DNA of 64,000 nucleotides from Pseudomonas sp. Irchel s3b2 (GTDB taxonomy: Bacteria; Pseudomonadota; Gammaproteobacteria; Pseudomonadales; Pseudomonadaceae). The position numbers and the translations under genes were made by a program. The stretch covers positions 62,001-126,000 of the forward strand of contig NZ_FYEB01000005.1 in the NCBI RefSeq assembly GCF_900187445.1. The letters are read 5' to 3'. Under the pieces are notes generated by a model. That model was not told the origin of the DNA. It worked only from the letters and a program-made list of their open reading frames with translations, and searched no databases. Below, piece by piece: positions 18,926 to 26,891 of the stretch (position 1 is the stretch's first letter; each line of letters starts with the position of its first letter).

Positions 18926-19726
18926 TTACTTGATCCGGTAGTGAAAGGTATTGCGCACGGCCGGCACCGCAACCGCGTGGCCGTCGACGATTCTCGGCTG
19001 GTAACGAAAGGTGTTGGCGGCGGCCAGCGACGGGCGCATGAACAACGGATGGCAACCGTCCAGCACCTTGGGGTTCTCGATTTTGCCTTGCGGATTGACG
19101 GTGTATTCCACGGTGCAATCGCCTTCGATGTTTTTATCCAGCGCCCGTTGCGGATAGTCCGGCGCGTCCTTGCTCAGAGGGAGGTACTGGCGGCTGTCAG
19201 CAGCTATTTGGGCGGCCTGCTGACGCGCGCGTTCGGCGGCCAAACGGGACTGTTCGGCGCGTTGTGCCTGCTCTTGGGCCTGACGTTGCTGCTCGAGGTC
19301 ATGAGTGCGTTTTTCTGTCTCCTGACGCTGGCGTTGTTGCTCGGCCTGGCGTTCGCGTTTTTTGTCTTCGACGCGTTTGCGCGCAAGGACGGCCTGTTCA
19401 AGTTTTTGCGCCTGGATCTGCGGATCGATCGCAGGTTTGACGGGCTGGATGGGCGCCTCGGCAACCGGCTCCGGCTCCGGCGTCGGCGCCGCTACCGGTT
19501 CAGGCGCCTGTGGCTGCGGCGCCGGAGGCAGCATCACCAGTTGCGTTCTCAACACCGCCGGCTGTTCGACCGGTGGTTTCTCCAGCGACCAACCATGCAC
19601 CAGCAACGCCAGTACGATGGCATGCAGCCCTACCGCCAGGCTCGCCGCCAGACTGTTTCTCCAGAACCCGCTGCGGGCAGCGCCCCGCAACGTCATGGAT
19701 GGACTGGGCATGATCATCGCCGTCAT
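18926..19726 (-). CDS. tonB: TonB energy-transducing protein
   Basis: A 266-aa TonB. The N-terminal membrane anchor with the functional histidine (SLAVGLHAIVLALLVHGW) is followed by a Pro/Glu-rich periplasmic spacer (PQAPEPVAAPTPEPEPVAEA), a charged coiled-coil-like stretch rich in Gln/Glu/Arg, and a C-terminal TonB domain from YPQRALDKNIEGDCTVEY to VRNTFHYRIK. It passes proton-motive energy from ExbBD to an outer-membrane receptor. Its start overlaps the exbD stop, and it is the last gene of the phytase operon, so it is likely dedicated to the TonB-dependent receptor encoded at 22967-25495. Confidence 0.88.
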   Translation of the reverse strand: MTAMIMPSPSMTLRGAARSGFWRNSLAASLAVGLHAIVLALLVHGWSLEKPPVEQPAVLRTQLVMLPPAPQPQAPEPVAAPTPEPEPVAEAPIQPVKPAIDPQIQAQKLEQAVLARKRVEDKKRERQAEQQRQRQETEKRTHDLEQQRQAQEQAQRAEQSRLAAERARQQAAQIAADSRQYLPLSKDAPDYPQRALDKNIEGDCTVEYTVNPQGKIENPKVLDGCHPLFMRPSLAAANTFRYQPRIVDGHAVAVPAVRNTFHYRIK

Positions 19727-20175
19727 TGCGGGGCCTCGGTCACCAGCCCGAGGTTGCTCACACCGCCCTGCTGCAGCGCCGCCATGGCCGCGACCACGCT
19801 GCCGTAGCCGGCGTCCTTGTCAGCGCGAATGTAAACCTGAGTGTCACGGCGTTCGGCAACGATTTGCGCGACCTTGGCGCGCATCTCGTCGAGCGCCACC
19901 GCACTGTCGGTCTGGTGCTGCGTATCCAGTTCACCGCCGAGGTTCCAGTAGTAGCCGCCCTCGGCCTTCACCGACAAGGTAAGGATTTGTTGGCGGGTAT
20001 CGGTGGTCAACGCTTCACTCGCGACTTTGGGCAGTTCGATCTTTACGCCCAGGGTCAGCATCGGCGCGGTGACCATGAAAATCACCAGCAGCACCAGCAT
20101 CACATCGATGTAAGGCACTACGTTCATTTCGGCCTTGGGCCCGTGCTTGCGTTGCGGTCTGACGAGCATCTGCAT
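19723..20175 (-). CDS. exbD: ExbD/TolR proton-channel subunit
   Basis: A 150-aa ExbD family protein. A cytoplasmic start (RKHGPKAEMNVVPYID) leads to a single membrane helix with the essential aspartate (VVPYIDVMLVLLVIFMVTAP) and a periplasmic domain with VYIRADKDAGYGSVVAAMAA. It forms the proton-conducting complex with ExbB and drives TonB. Seven bases separate it from exbB, and it overlaps tonB by four bases. Confidence 0.88.
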   Translation of the reverse strand: MQMLVRPQRKHGPKAEMNVVPYIDVMLVLLVIFMVTAPMLTLGVKIELPKVASEALTTDTRQQILTLSVKAEGGYYWNLGGELDTQHQTDSAVALDEMRAKVAQIVAERRDTQVYIRADKDAGYGSVVAAMAALQQGGVSNLGLVTEAPQ

Positions 20176-20182
20176 TCTCCTC

Positions 20183-20893
20183 TCAGGCAGCGACGGCCAG
20201 GTTCATCGGCGTGCTATGCAAGGTGCGATGCAAACGCACCTGCAATTCATTGCCGAAGGCGTAGTAGCGAGTCAGCAGGGTTTGGCTGCGCGCCGAAAAA
20301 CGGTTGTAGGCAATCACTGCCGGGATGGCGGCAAACAGGCCGATGGCCGTGGCGATCAGCGCTTCGGCGATGCCCGGGGCGACGGTGGATAGCGTCGCCT
20401 GCTGCACCTGGGACAGGCCGAGGAAGGAATTCATGATCCCCCACACCGTGCCGAACAGGCCGATATAGGGGCTGACGGAACCGACCGTGGCGAGGAACTG
20501 CAAGCCCTTCTCCAGGCGGACTTCTTGCTCGCTGATGGCCACGTACAACGCCCGTTCAACGCCTTCGAGCACCACGTTGGCCGCATTCCCCGAGTGCTGT
20601 TTGAGGTGGCTGAATTCCTGAAACCCGGCGTGGAAAATCGGCTCGACACCGGCTTCGCTGTCAGTGCTCTGTGCGGTTTCGCGGTACAGCGGCAACAGGT
20701 CCGCAGTGCTGCGAAAGCGCTGCATGAAGTTATTCAGCTGCCGCTCGCGACGTTGCAGCACGCCGCTGCGCTGGATGATCAGGTACCAGCTGAGCACCGA
20801 CGCCAGCAACAGGATGAGCATGACGGCTTTGACCAGCAGGCTGGCGTCACTGATCAGGCCCCAGATGGTCATGTGTTCCAGTGTCGCTTGCAT
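20183..20893 (-). CDS. exbB: ExbB/TolQ proton-channel subunit
   Basis: A 236-aa protein of the MotA/TolQ/ExbB family with three membrane helices: near 17-37 (LVKAVMLILLLASVLSWYLI), near 135-160 (VGSVSPYIGLFGTVWGIMNS) and near 175-195 (VAPGIAEALIATAIGLFAAI). The GTVWGIMNSF and EALIATAIGLFAAIPAV motifs are diagnostic. TolQ is very similar, but the neighbours (phytase, TonB, TonB receptor) favour ExbB over the Tol system. Confidence 0.87.
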   Translation of the reverse strand: MQATLEHMTIWGLISDASLLVKAVMLILLLASVLSWYLIIQRSGVLQRRERQLNNFMQRFRSTADLLPLYRETAQSTDSEAGVEPIFHAGFQEFSHLKQHSGNAANVVLEGVERALYVAISEQEVRLEKGLQFLATVGSVSPYIGLFGTVWGIMNSFLGLSQVQQATLSTVAPGIAEALIATAIGLFAAIPAVIAYNRFSARSQTLLTRYYAFGNELQVRLHRTLHSTPMNLAVAA

Positions 20894-20989
20894 GGTGAAA
20901 CTCCTTGTCTGGCGCTCTCGGGCCGTCGATGCGCGACGGCCGTTGAGCTATTCGATGAAATAGTGATGACAGGTTGATGACTGGCCGGG

Positions 20990-22903
20990 TCAGGGCAATT
21001 TCAACGCCTTGGTGACCTCGGCCCAGGGCACGAATTTGAAGTTCTGGGTTTGCTCGGGCATGCGTTTGCGGCCGTCCTGCACCACCAGCATGCCGTGGCT
21101 CCAGGGACCGCCGAGGTTGGCCGAAGTGACTTCCAGGCCATCGGTTTCCGAAGCGCCGTCGATACCCGCCGCCGCGTTCAGCCCGACACGGAATGCGCCG
21201 CGAGACGCGAACGGCGGTTCAGCATCGAGCACCACATAGCTATCGTTGCCTTGGCTTGAGATCACCAAATAGTCCTGCGCCGCGCTTTGATAGAGCGCCA
21301 GCCCTTCAACATCCGCCTGCAACTGGGCACCGACCTTGATCACGCTGCTGAGCGTCGGCGGCTGATCGGCGCGGGCATCCACCGCCCAGACGCCGACGTC
21401 CTCTTCACCGAGAAACAGGCGCTGGCGCTGGTCGTCGGCAACACAGCCTTCGGGCTGGCTGTCGACCTTGAACTGACGCACCAACTCGCCCTGTACGCTG
21501 CCGTTCGGCGCGCTCAAGCGGTATTGCAGGAAGGTGCCGTCCTTGCCGTTGGCGATCGCGTAGATTTCGCCGCTGGCCGGTTGAAACAGGCAGATGCCGT
21601 AGATGTCCTTGAGCGGCGTGGGAATCTCCCCGGCTTTGCGCAACTCACCGTTGGTGCGGTCGATGCTGAACAGGCTGAGGCTGTTGTGATCGCGATTGCT
21701 CGCCACCGCGAGGTCGACGGTCTGCTGACCGAGCTTGAAATTCGGCCGTATATCGACGTTGTTCAGCCGCCCCACCGGCAATTCCTGCAACAGCTTGCCT
21801 TGCAGGTCGTACGCCATCAGCCCCTGCTTTTTATTGGTGCCCAGCACCCGACTCAGGGCTGCTTGCTGCGGATGAATCCAGATCGCCGGATCATCCGCGG
21901 CATCGCCCTGGCGCCCTACCGGGTCGCTTTGGCTGATTGCTTTTACGTTCGCCAGCACCGGCGCCAAGGGCACCTGTGTGGCTTGCCAGTCGAGCTCGCC
22001 CTGATACAGACGACCGTCGTCATCGTCGCGCAGCAGTACTTGCAAGCCTTTGGCCGTTGGGCGCAGGGCGAGGTTTTCCGGCTCGTTCAAGCCTGGCAAC
22101 GCTAAGGTGGCCTGAGCCGTCCAGCGTTCGCCCTGCTGCTGATAAAGATGCAACTGCGCGGCTTTCGGATCGAGTGCGACGATGCCACCCGGCACCTGGG
22201 CCATCGCACCCGCTGCCTGTTTGATCTCGCCGAACGGTTCGCGCATGGCCACTGGTGCGCGCGTTACATCGGCTTCGGCATGCGCCGGGTAGGCCCACCA
22301 ACCGACGTTCTCTTCATTGACCACCAATTGATTGGTCGCGTCGTCGACCTGGCAGAACTGTGCCGATGGCGGCAGTGGCAGACCGCGCACCCGTTGCGGT
22401 TGTGGGTTCAAAATGGCGCCATTACCCACCAGCCATTGCTCACCCTTGCCCTCCTCGCCCACCAGAAACAGGAACAAATTGCTGGCTTCGTCGCGGTACA
22501 GGCACAAACCGTTCACCGGGTAATCCCGCGTCGGCAAATACACCGGTTGCCCCCAACTGCGCTTGGCTGGATCGAGGCTGACCAGCAACGCTTGTTGACG
22601 GGCGTTGTCGAGGCTGGCCACCAGGACTTGTTGGCCGGCGGCGCGGCTGTCGAGGCTGCTGAACGAACCTTTCACGCGTGCCAGCTCTTTGCCTTGCGCG
22701 TCGAGCAGCAGCAAGCCGTCACGCTCGCTGGCGGCCAGGCGTTCGGGGCCGAGGTCGGAGGGCAAAAACGCCACTGCGTCGACCGCCAGGTTCGGCGCCC
22801 AGGGTGAAAGGCTCAGGTTCGGCGCGGCCGCCAGGGTCTGGCCGATGGTCAAGCTGATCAGTGTGGTCAGCAGACCGTGTTTGGGTAACCACGAAATACT
22901 CAT
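20990..22903 (-). CDS. Beta-propeller phytase (3-phytase)
   Basis: A 637-aa secreted phytase, about twice the usual single-propeller length. The signal peptide is near the start (HGLLTTLISLTIGQTLAAAP). The C-terminal half has the catalytic propeller signatures DDPAIWIHPQ, NNVDIRPNF, DIYGICLF, QPEGCVADDQ and FLGEEDVGVWAVDA, which bind calcium and substrate. The N-terminal half is a more diverged propeller-like domain, as in dual-domain BPPs. It removes phosphate from inositol phosphates outside the cytoplasm. It sits between the TonB receptor and exbB, and a tandem PhoB-type repeat lies upstream of the receptor. Start ATG 22903 is preferred to an upstream frame. Confidence 0.88.
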   Translation of the reverse strand: MSISWLPKHGLLTTLISLTIGQTLAAAPNLSLSPWAPNLAVDAVAFLPSDLGPERLAASERDGLLLLDAQGKELARVKGSFSSLDSRAAGQQVLVASLDNARQQALLVSLDPAKRSWGQPVYLPTRDYPVNGLCLYRDEASNLFLFLVGEEGKGEQWLVGNGAILNPQPQRVRGLPLPPSAQFCQVDDATNQLVVNEENVGWWAYPAHAEADVTRAPVAMREPFGEIKQAAGAMAQVPGGIVALDPKAAQLHLYQQQGERWTAQATLALPGLNEPENLALRPTAKGLQVLLRDDDDGRLYQGELDWQATQVPLAPVLANVKAISQSDPVGRQGDAADDPAIWIHPQQAALSRVLGTNKKQGLMAYDLQGKLLQELPVGRLNNVDIRPNFKLGQQTVDLAVASNRDHNSLSLFSIDRTNGELRKAGEIPTPLKDIYGICLFQPASGEIYAIANGKDGTFLQYRLSAPNGSVQGELVRQFKVDSQPEGCVADDQRQRLFLGEEDVGVWAVDARADQPPTLSSVIKVGAQLQADVEGLALYQSAAQDYLVISSQGNDSYVVLDAEPPFASRGAFRVGLNAAAGIDGASETDGLEVTSANLGGPWSHGMLVVQDGRKRMPEQTQNFKFVPWAEVTKALKLP

Positions 22904-22966
22904 GAACAGGCAAAGTCCTTGTCGTGCATCCGTCACGGCGGCAGCACCGGGCTGCCGCCCCGGGGC

Positions 22967-25495
22967 TTAGAAGTGGGTGAAGGTCAGGCCGAGCTTGTAG
23001 GTCGGGCCGTATTCTTCGTATTGGCCGTTGTAGGAGCGGTTGCCGGTGTAGACGAAGTACGGCTCGTCGGTGAGGTTCTGCGCCTCGAAGCTGACTTGCA
23101 GGTTTTTGGTCAGCGAATACCGCGCGCTGAAATCGACGAAGGTCTGGGCATCGACGTGCAGGTCGTGGGCCTTGTCGTTGATCGAGGCCAGCTCAAAAAG
23201 GTAATCGGACTTGTAGTTGGCCGACAGGCGCAGGCTCAACTTGTCGTCTTCCCAACCGAGCATCAGGTTGCCGACGGTGTCCGATTGGTTGGGCAAATCG
23301 ATGCTGCGCTTGCGGTTGATACCACTGGCGGCGTCGAAGCCTTCGATCTCGGCATCGGAGCGGCTGAAGGTGGCGTTGGCGCCTAGCAGCAGACCGTTCC
23401 AGGGCGCTGGCAGCCAGTCGAATTTCTGCGAGTAGGCCAGTTCCAGGCCATAGAGTTTGGCGCTGTCGCCGTTGGCGAACGTATGAGCCTCGGAGAAATC
23501 GGCCCAGGCGCCGGTGCCGGCCAGGTCAGTGTTGTAGACGAAGTTCTTGATGTCTTTGTAGAACACGAACGCCGAGACCGTGCCGGCATGGCCCATGTAG
23601 TGCTCTATGCCCAGGTCGAGGTTGCTGGATTCCAGTGGCTTGAGGTCCGGGTTGCCGAAGGTCGCCTCGTCATCGTCGATGACAAAACCCGGCGCCAGTT
23701 GGCCGAAGGTCGGGCGCACCACGGACTTGGTCCAGGCCGCGCGCACCTGGGTGTTCTTGTCCAGTTGATAGCGCGCATGCAGGCCCGGCAACCAGTGGTG
23801 ATAACGGCGTTTGGTTTCGGTGGACTGGAACTCGCCATCGGTGGCGCCCGTGCCCTTGGCTTCGAACTCGGTGCCTTCGTAGCGCATGCCGGCAATGAAA
23901 CGCCAGTCATCGATATCGATGGTGTTCATCAGGTAGCCGGCGTTGATGTCTTCGCTGATCTTGAAGTCGTTGACCCGCGATTCGGTCTCGTCATAGAAGT
24001 CCGCCTGATTCAGGCCACCGATCAACTGCTTGATGGCGCTGCCACTGATGCCCGGACCGAACTGGCCGAGGCGGTAATCCACGGTGCCTTTCTGGAATCG
24101 GCTGAGGTTGAGCTGTTCATCGCTGAAACCCAGATCGTCGAAATCTTCATAGACCCAGGCGTCGAGGTTGTTGTCTTTGTTGCGGCGGCTAACCTTGCCG
24201 CCGAATTTGACCTGGGACGCATAGCCGCTGAAGTCGTAGTCGCGAGCAAGGTCCAGGCGCAGGTTTTTCTCGGTGTCGGTGGTTTTCTGTTTTTCCCAAT
24301 CGACCTTATCGAGGCTGAAGTTGTCCGGGTTGTAGAAGCTCTGACCGATGATGGGCCGCGGCTTTTCGGTGTCGTAAAAACCGCTGTCGGCGAAGTCGTC
24401 GGTGCCATTAAACGCGGCGTTGGCGATGTGGCCCGGGCTGTCTTCGCTGGAACGGCTGTAGCCGGCCTGGCCGCTGAGGGTCCAGAGGCCGAACATGCGC
24501 TCGCCGCCCAATACGTAGGACTGGATTTCCTGGGTCTCTTCCCGTTGTTTGAGTTTGCGTGAGCCTTCGGCGTCGCCCAACTCCCCCGCCGCCAGCGGAT
24601 CGGCGAATTCGAGGCTAGTGGAATTGCGCGTCTCGCTGTCCTTGTAGCGGCTGTACAGGGTGCGCAGGTAATAGCTGCTGAGGTCGTCGGGTTTGTAATC
24701 GAAGTTCAGGCCGCCACCGGCGCGTTCACGGCTGATGTCGTAATCGCGTTGCTCGAACTCCTGCAGTTTGGCGCCTTGCTCGAAGTCCCAGGCACCGCCG
24801 GTTTCGACGTTGTCCGAGCCGAAGTCGCGCTTCTGCCAGCTCAGCGCCGCAGCGACGCCGAAGTTGTCGATGCCGTCGCCAAGGCTGAAGCGATCACTGA
24901 TGGCGCCGGAAAATTTCGGACTGATCTGGTGGGTACTCTTGTCGTAACTGGCTTCGCTGCTGCCGGTGTAGAACAGCCCTTTGTGATCGAAGGCCGAGAG
25001 GCTTTTCACATCCACGGTGCCGCCCAAGGAGTTGGCGTCCATGTCCGGGGTCAGGGTTTTGATTACCGACAAGGACTGCACCAGCTCCGAGGGCAGCACA
25101 TCGAGGGCCACGGCCCGACGCTCGCTTTCCGGCGATGGCACCAGTGTGCCGTTGATGGTCACGCTGTTCAGATCCGGACCGAGGCCGCGCACGCTGACAA
25201 ACCGCCCTTCGCCCTGGTCGCGCTCGACGCTGACTCCCGGCAGGCGCTGGACCGCTTCGGCGACGTTTTCGTCCGGCAACTGCGCCACGCCGTCGGCATG
25301 CACCACGCTCTTGATGCTGTCGGAACTGCGCTGCTCCTTAAGCGCCTGGTCAATGCTCGCCGCCTGGCCCACCACTTCGACGTGTTCGGTGTTCGCCACG
25401 GTTTCGGCGGCGCTCAGGCGTTCACTGGCGATCGCCATGGCCAGGGCGGTGAGCGTGAAACCGACCACTCCTGCGGTGCTGCTGCGCTTGTACAT
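22967..25495 (-). CDS. TonB-dependent outer-membrane receptor of the phytase operon
   Basis: An 842-aa receptor with a signal peptide (TLTALAMAIASERLSA). The plug domain carries ENVAEAVQRLPGVSVERDQG, GRFVSVRGLGPDLNSVTING and LGGTVDVKSL, typical of the TIGR01782-like group. The beta-barrel ends in LGLTFTHF with a terminal phenylalanine for BAM recognition. No N-terminal FecA-type signalling domain is seen. ATG 25495 is chosen because GGGGGAGGAC lies just upstream; the open frame extends 59 codons further without a start signal. It heads the operon and may import phytate, its breakdown products, or a calcium-bound complex (inference). Confidence 0.87.
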   Translation of the reverse strand: MYKRSSTAGVVGFTLTALAMAIASERLSAAETVANTEHVEVVGQAASIDQALKEQRSSDSIKSVVHADGVAQLPDENVAEAVQRLPGVSVERDQGEGRFVSVRGLGPDLNSVTINGTLVPSPESERRAVALDVLPSELVQSLSVIKTLTPDMDANSLGGTVDVKSLSAFDHKGLFYTGSSEASYDKSTHQISPKFSGAISDRFSLGDGIDNFGVAAALSWQKRDFGSDNVETGGAWDFEQGAKLQEFEQRDYDISRERAGGGLNFDYKPDDLSSYYLRTLYSRYKDSETRNSTSLEFADPLAAGELGDAEGSRKLKQREETQEIQSYVLGGERMFGLWTLSGQAGYSRSSEDSPGHIANAAFNGTDDFADSGFYDTEKPRPIIGQSFYNPDNFSLDKVDWEKQKTTDTEKNLRLDLARDYDFSGYASQVKFGGKVSRRNKDNNLDAWVYEDFDDLGFSDEQLNLSRFQKGTVDYRLGQFGPGISGSAIKQLIGGLNQADFYDETESRVNDFKISEDINAGYLMNTIDIDDWRFIAGMRYEGTEFEAKGTGATDGEFQSTETKRRYHHWLPGLHARYQLDKNTQVRAAWTKSVVRPTFGQLAPGFVIDDDEATFGNPDLKPLESSNLDLGIEHYMGHAGTVSAFVFYKDIKNFVYNTDLAGTGAWADFSEAHTFANGDSAKLYGLELAYSQKFDWLPAPWNGLLLGANATFSRSDAEIEGFDAASGINRKRSIDLPNQSDTVGNLMLGWEDDKLSLRLSANYKSDYLFELASINDKAHDLHVDAQTFVDFSARYSLTKNLQVSFEAQNLTDEPYFVYTGNRSYNGQYEEYGPTYKLGLTFTHF

Positions 25496-25570
25496 GAATG
25501 TCCTCCCCCAGGAGTCCGTTAACGCCAGGCAAGAGGCCCGGCAACTGGGAGGGCACGCTAGGGACGGGGG

Positions 25571-25598
25571 ATGACGGTTCTGTGACAGGGGCTGACGG
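25571..25598 (-). promoter_or_regulatory. Candidate Pho box (PhoB site) upstream of the phytase operon
   Basis: On the minus strand 25588 to 25571 reads CTGTCACAGAACCGTCAT, two 7-base units spaced by 11 bases as in Pho boxes (CTGTCAT, 4 bases, CTGTCAY). A third unit CCGTCAG lies 10 bases further upstream. The site is about 76 bp before the receptor start codon. This agrees with induction by phosphate starvation, as expected for a phytase. Confidence 0.65.
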
Positions 25599-25725
25599 GA
25601 GGGGCGGTAAACCGGGGTTTTGCGGGGTTTCGGGGAGGGAAGTGAGCTGAAATGACTGGTTCCTGCTGACAATGCTTCTGTGGTGAGGAGGCTTGCCCAC
25701 CTGTCAGTCAGCTAAGCGCAATCCA

Positions 25726-25832
25726 TGTGGGAGCGGCGGTGCGACGATTCGACTTGCTCGCGAAGACGGCGGCACAGTCAACATTGATGTCGACTGACAC
25801 ACCGCTTTCGCGAGCAAGCCCGCTCCCACAGG
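25726..25832. repeat. Paired REP palindrome between the divergent Pho units
   Basis: TGTGGGAGCGGCGG...CTTGCTCGCGAAG and the inverse CTTTCGCGAGCAAGCCCGCT lie between the two divergent promoters, possibly insulating them. The rest of the 25496-25967 gap holds the two Pho-box clusters. Confidence 0.75.
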
Positions 25833-25877
25833 TTCTGCGCCAGCCAGAAAACCTTGCTGCACCATGAGCTGATTCGA

Positions 25878-25916
25878 CCTCACACCTGCCTCACACCCCA
25901 GTCACCCGACTGTCAC
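25878..25916 (+). promoter_or_regulatory. Candidate tandem Pho boxes upstream of the GGDEF-like gene
   Basis: Four 7-base units on the plus strand, CCTCACA, CCTCACA, CAGTCAC and CTGTCAC, start at 25878, 25889, 25899 and 25910, that is spaced 11, 10 and 11 bases. The last two (CAGTCAC, CCGA, CTGTCAC) fit a PhoB site best. The cluster ends about 50 bp before the start of the membrane GGDEF-like gene, so that gene may respond to phosphate limitation with the phytase operon. Confidence 0.5.
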
Positions 25917-25967
25917 AAACATCTGCTGTGCTGGCGCGCATTGCTTCTTCGCCAAAGGATCGCGGCC

Positions 25968-26882
25968 ATGTTCTCAGTGCTCAAACCCCACCGTTGGAAA
26001 CTCGCCCTGCTGCTGTTGGCCGCCAACCTGGGGTTACTTCTGCATCTGGCCTGCGGCGAGGTGAAACCGGTCAGCGAATGGGTCTGGCTGGACATCGTCG
26101 GTGAAGGCGGTTCGGCGCTGCTGGCGTTGGTCTGGCTGGGGTTGGTGCTCAAGAGTCGGCCGGCCGGGCGCGTCACCAATTACCTGGCGCTGGGTTTGAG
26201 CGGGATCTTTTTTTCCTGGTGGATCGACAGCCTCGACGAGTTCATCCGCCTGCCCGACAGCATCACTTGGGATCACTGGCTGGAGTCCGGGCCGATGCCG
26301 GTCGGCATGATCCTGCTGACCATCGGCATCTATCACTGGCACCGCGAACAACTGGCGATCAGCGCACAGATGGAGAAACGCGAGCGGCTGTTCCGCGAGC
26401 ACCGCTTGTTCGACAAACTCACGCCATTGGGCGGCGCCGATTACCTCAAGCGGCAACTGGCCGGCAGCCTTGAGGAAAGTCACGGCCAACAACAGCCGAT
26501 GTCGTTGTTGGCGCTGGACCTGGACAACTTCTCGGCCATCAATCAGGCCTTTGGGCATGCCGAAGGCGACGCCGTGCTGCAAGCGCTCAGTCATTTATTG
26601 CTGCTCAATCTGCGGCGCCAGGACTTGCTCTGCCGACTGGCCGGCGATCGTTTCGTGGTGCTACTGCCCAACACCGGCGAGAGCCAGGCACGGTTGCTGG
26701 CGCTGGAACTGCAACAAGCGGTGCAGGGCCTGGCGCACAAAACCCGGCAGCACGGCGAACGCTTGCAATTGTCAGCGAGCACGGCGGTGGTGATGGCGCT
26801 GAACGAGTCGCCGGACGACCTGCTCAAGCGCCTTAACCTGGCGTTGGCCCGGGCCAAGCAGCCTCTGGCAAAAACGGCCTGA
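25968..26882 (+). CDS. Membrane protein with degenerate GGDEF domain
   Basis: A 304-aa protein. About four hydrophobic segments fill residues 10-125 (LALLLLAANLGLLLHLACG, GGSALLALVWLGLVLKS, YLALGLSGIFFSWWI, VGMILLTIGIYHW). A GGDEF-family domain follows from about 150. The metal/substrate stretch reads LDLDNFSAINQAFGH, and the signature loop is AGDRF at 225-229 instead of GGDEF/GGEEF. The glutamate that binds metal is arginine, so diguanylate cyclase activity is doubtful; it may bind GTP or act as a sensor. ATG 25968 is chosen over an upstream frame. It is followed after 9 bp by an AraC gene, suggesting one operon. Confidence 0.75.
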   Translation: MFSVLKPHRWKLALLLLAANLGLLLHLACGEVKPVSEWVWLDIVGEGGSALLALVWLGLVLKSRPAGRVTNYLALGLSGIFFSWWIDSLDEFIRLPDSITWDHWLESGPMPVGMILLTIGIYHWHREQLAISAQMEKRERLFREHRLFDKLTPLGGADYLKRQLAGSLEESHGQQQPMSLLALDLDNFSAINQAFGHAEGDAVLQALSHLLLLNLRRQDLLCRLAGDRFVVLLPNTGESQARLLALELQQAVQGLAHKTRQHGERLQLSASTAVVMALNESPDDLLKRLNLALARAKQPLAKTA

Positions 26883-26891
26883 GGCGCGGCC

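Noticed and set aside
23483..24562. 359-aa open frame opposite the TonB-dependent receptor gene
   Set aside because: Antisense to a clearly recognised gene; composition reflects the high-GC complement and there is no motif or ribosome site.
25496..25672. N-terminal extension of the TonB-dependent receptor frame
   Set aside because: The extension is rich in Pro/Ser, lies over the Pho-box region, and the ATG at 25495 has a strong ribosome site and a proper signal peptide.
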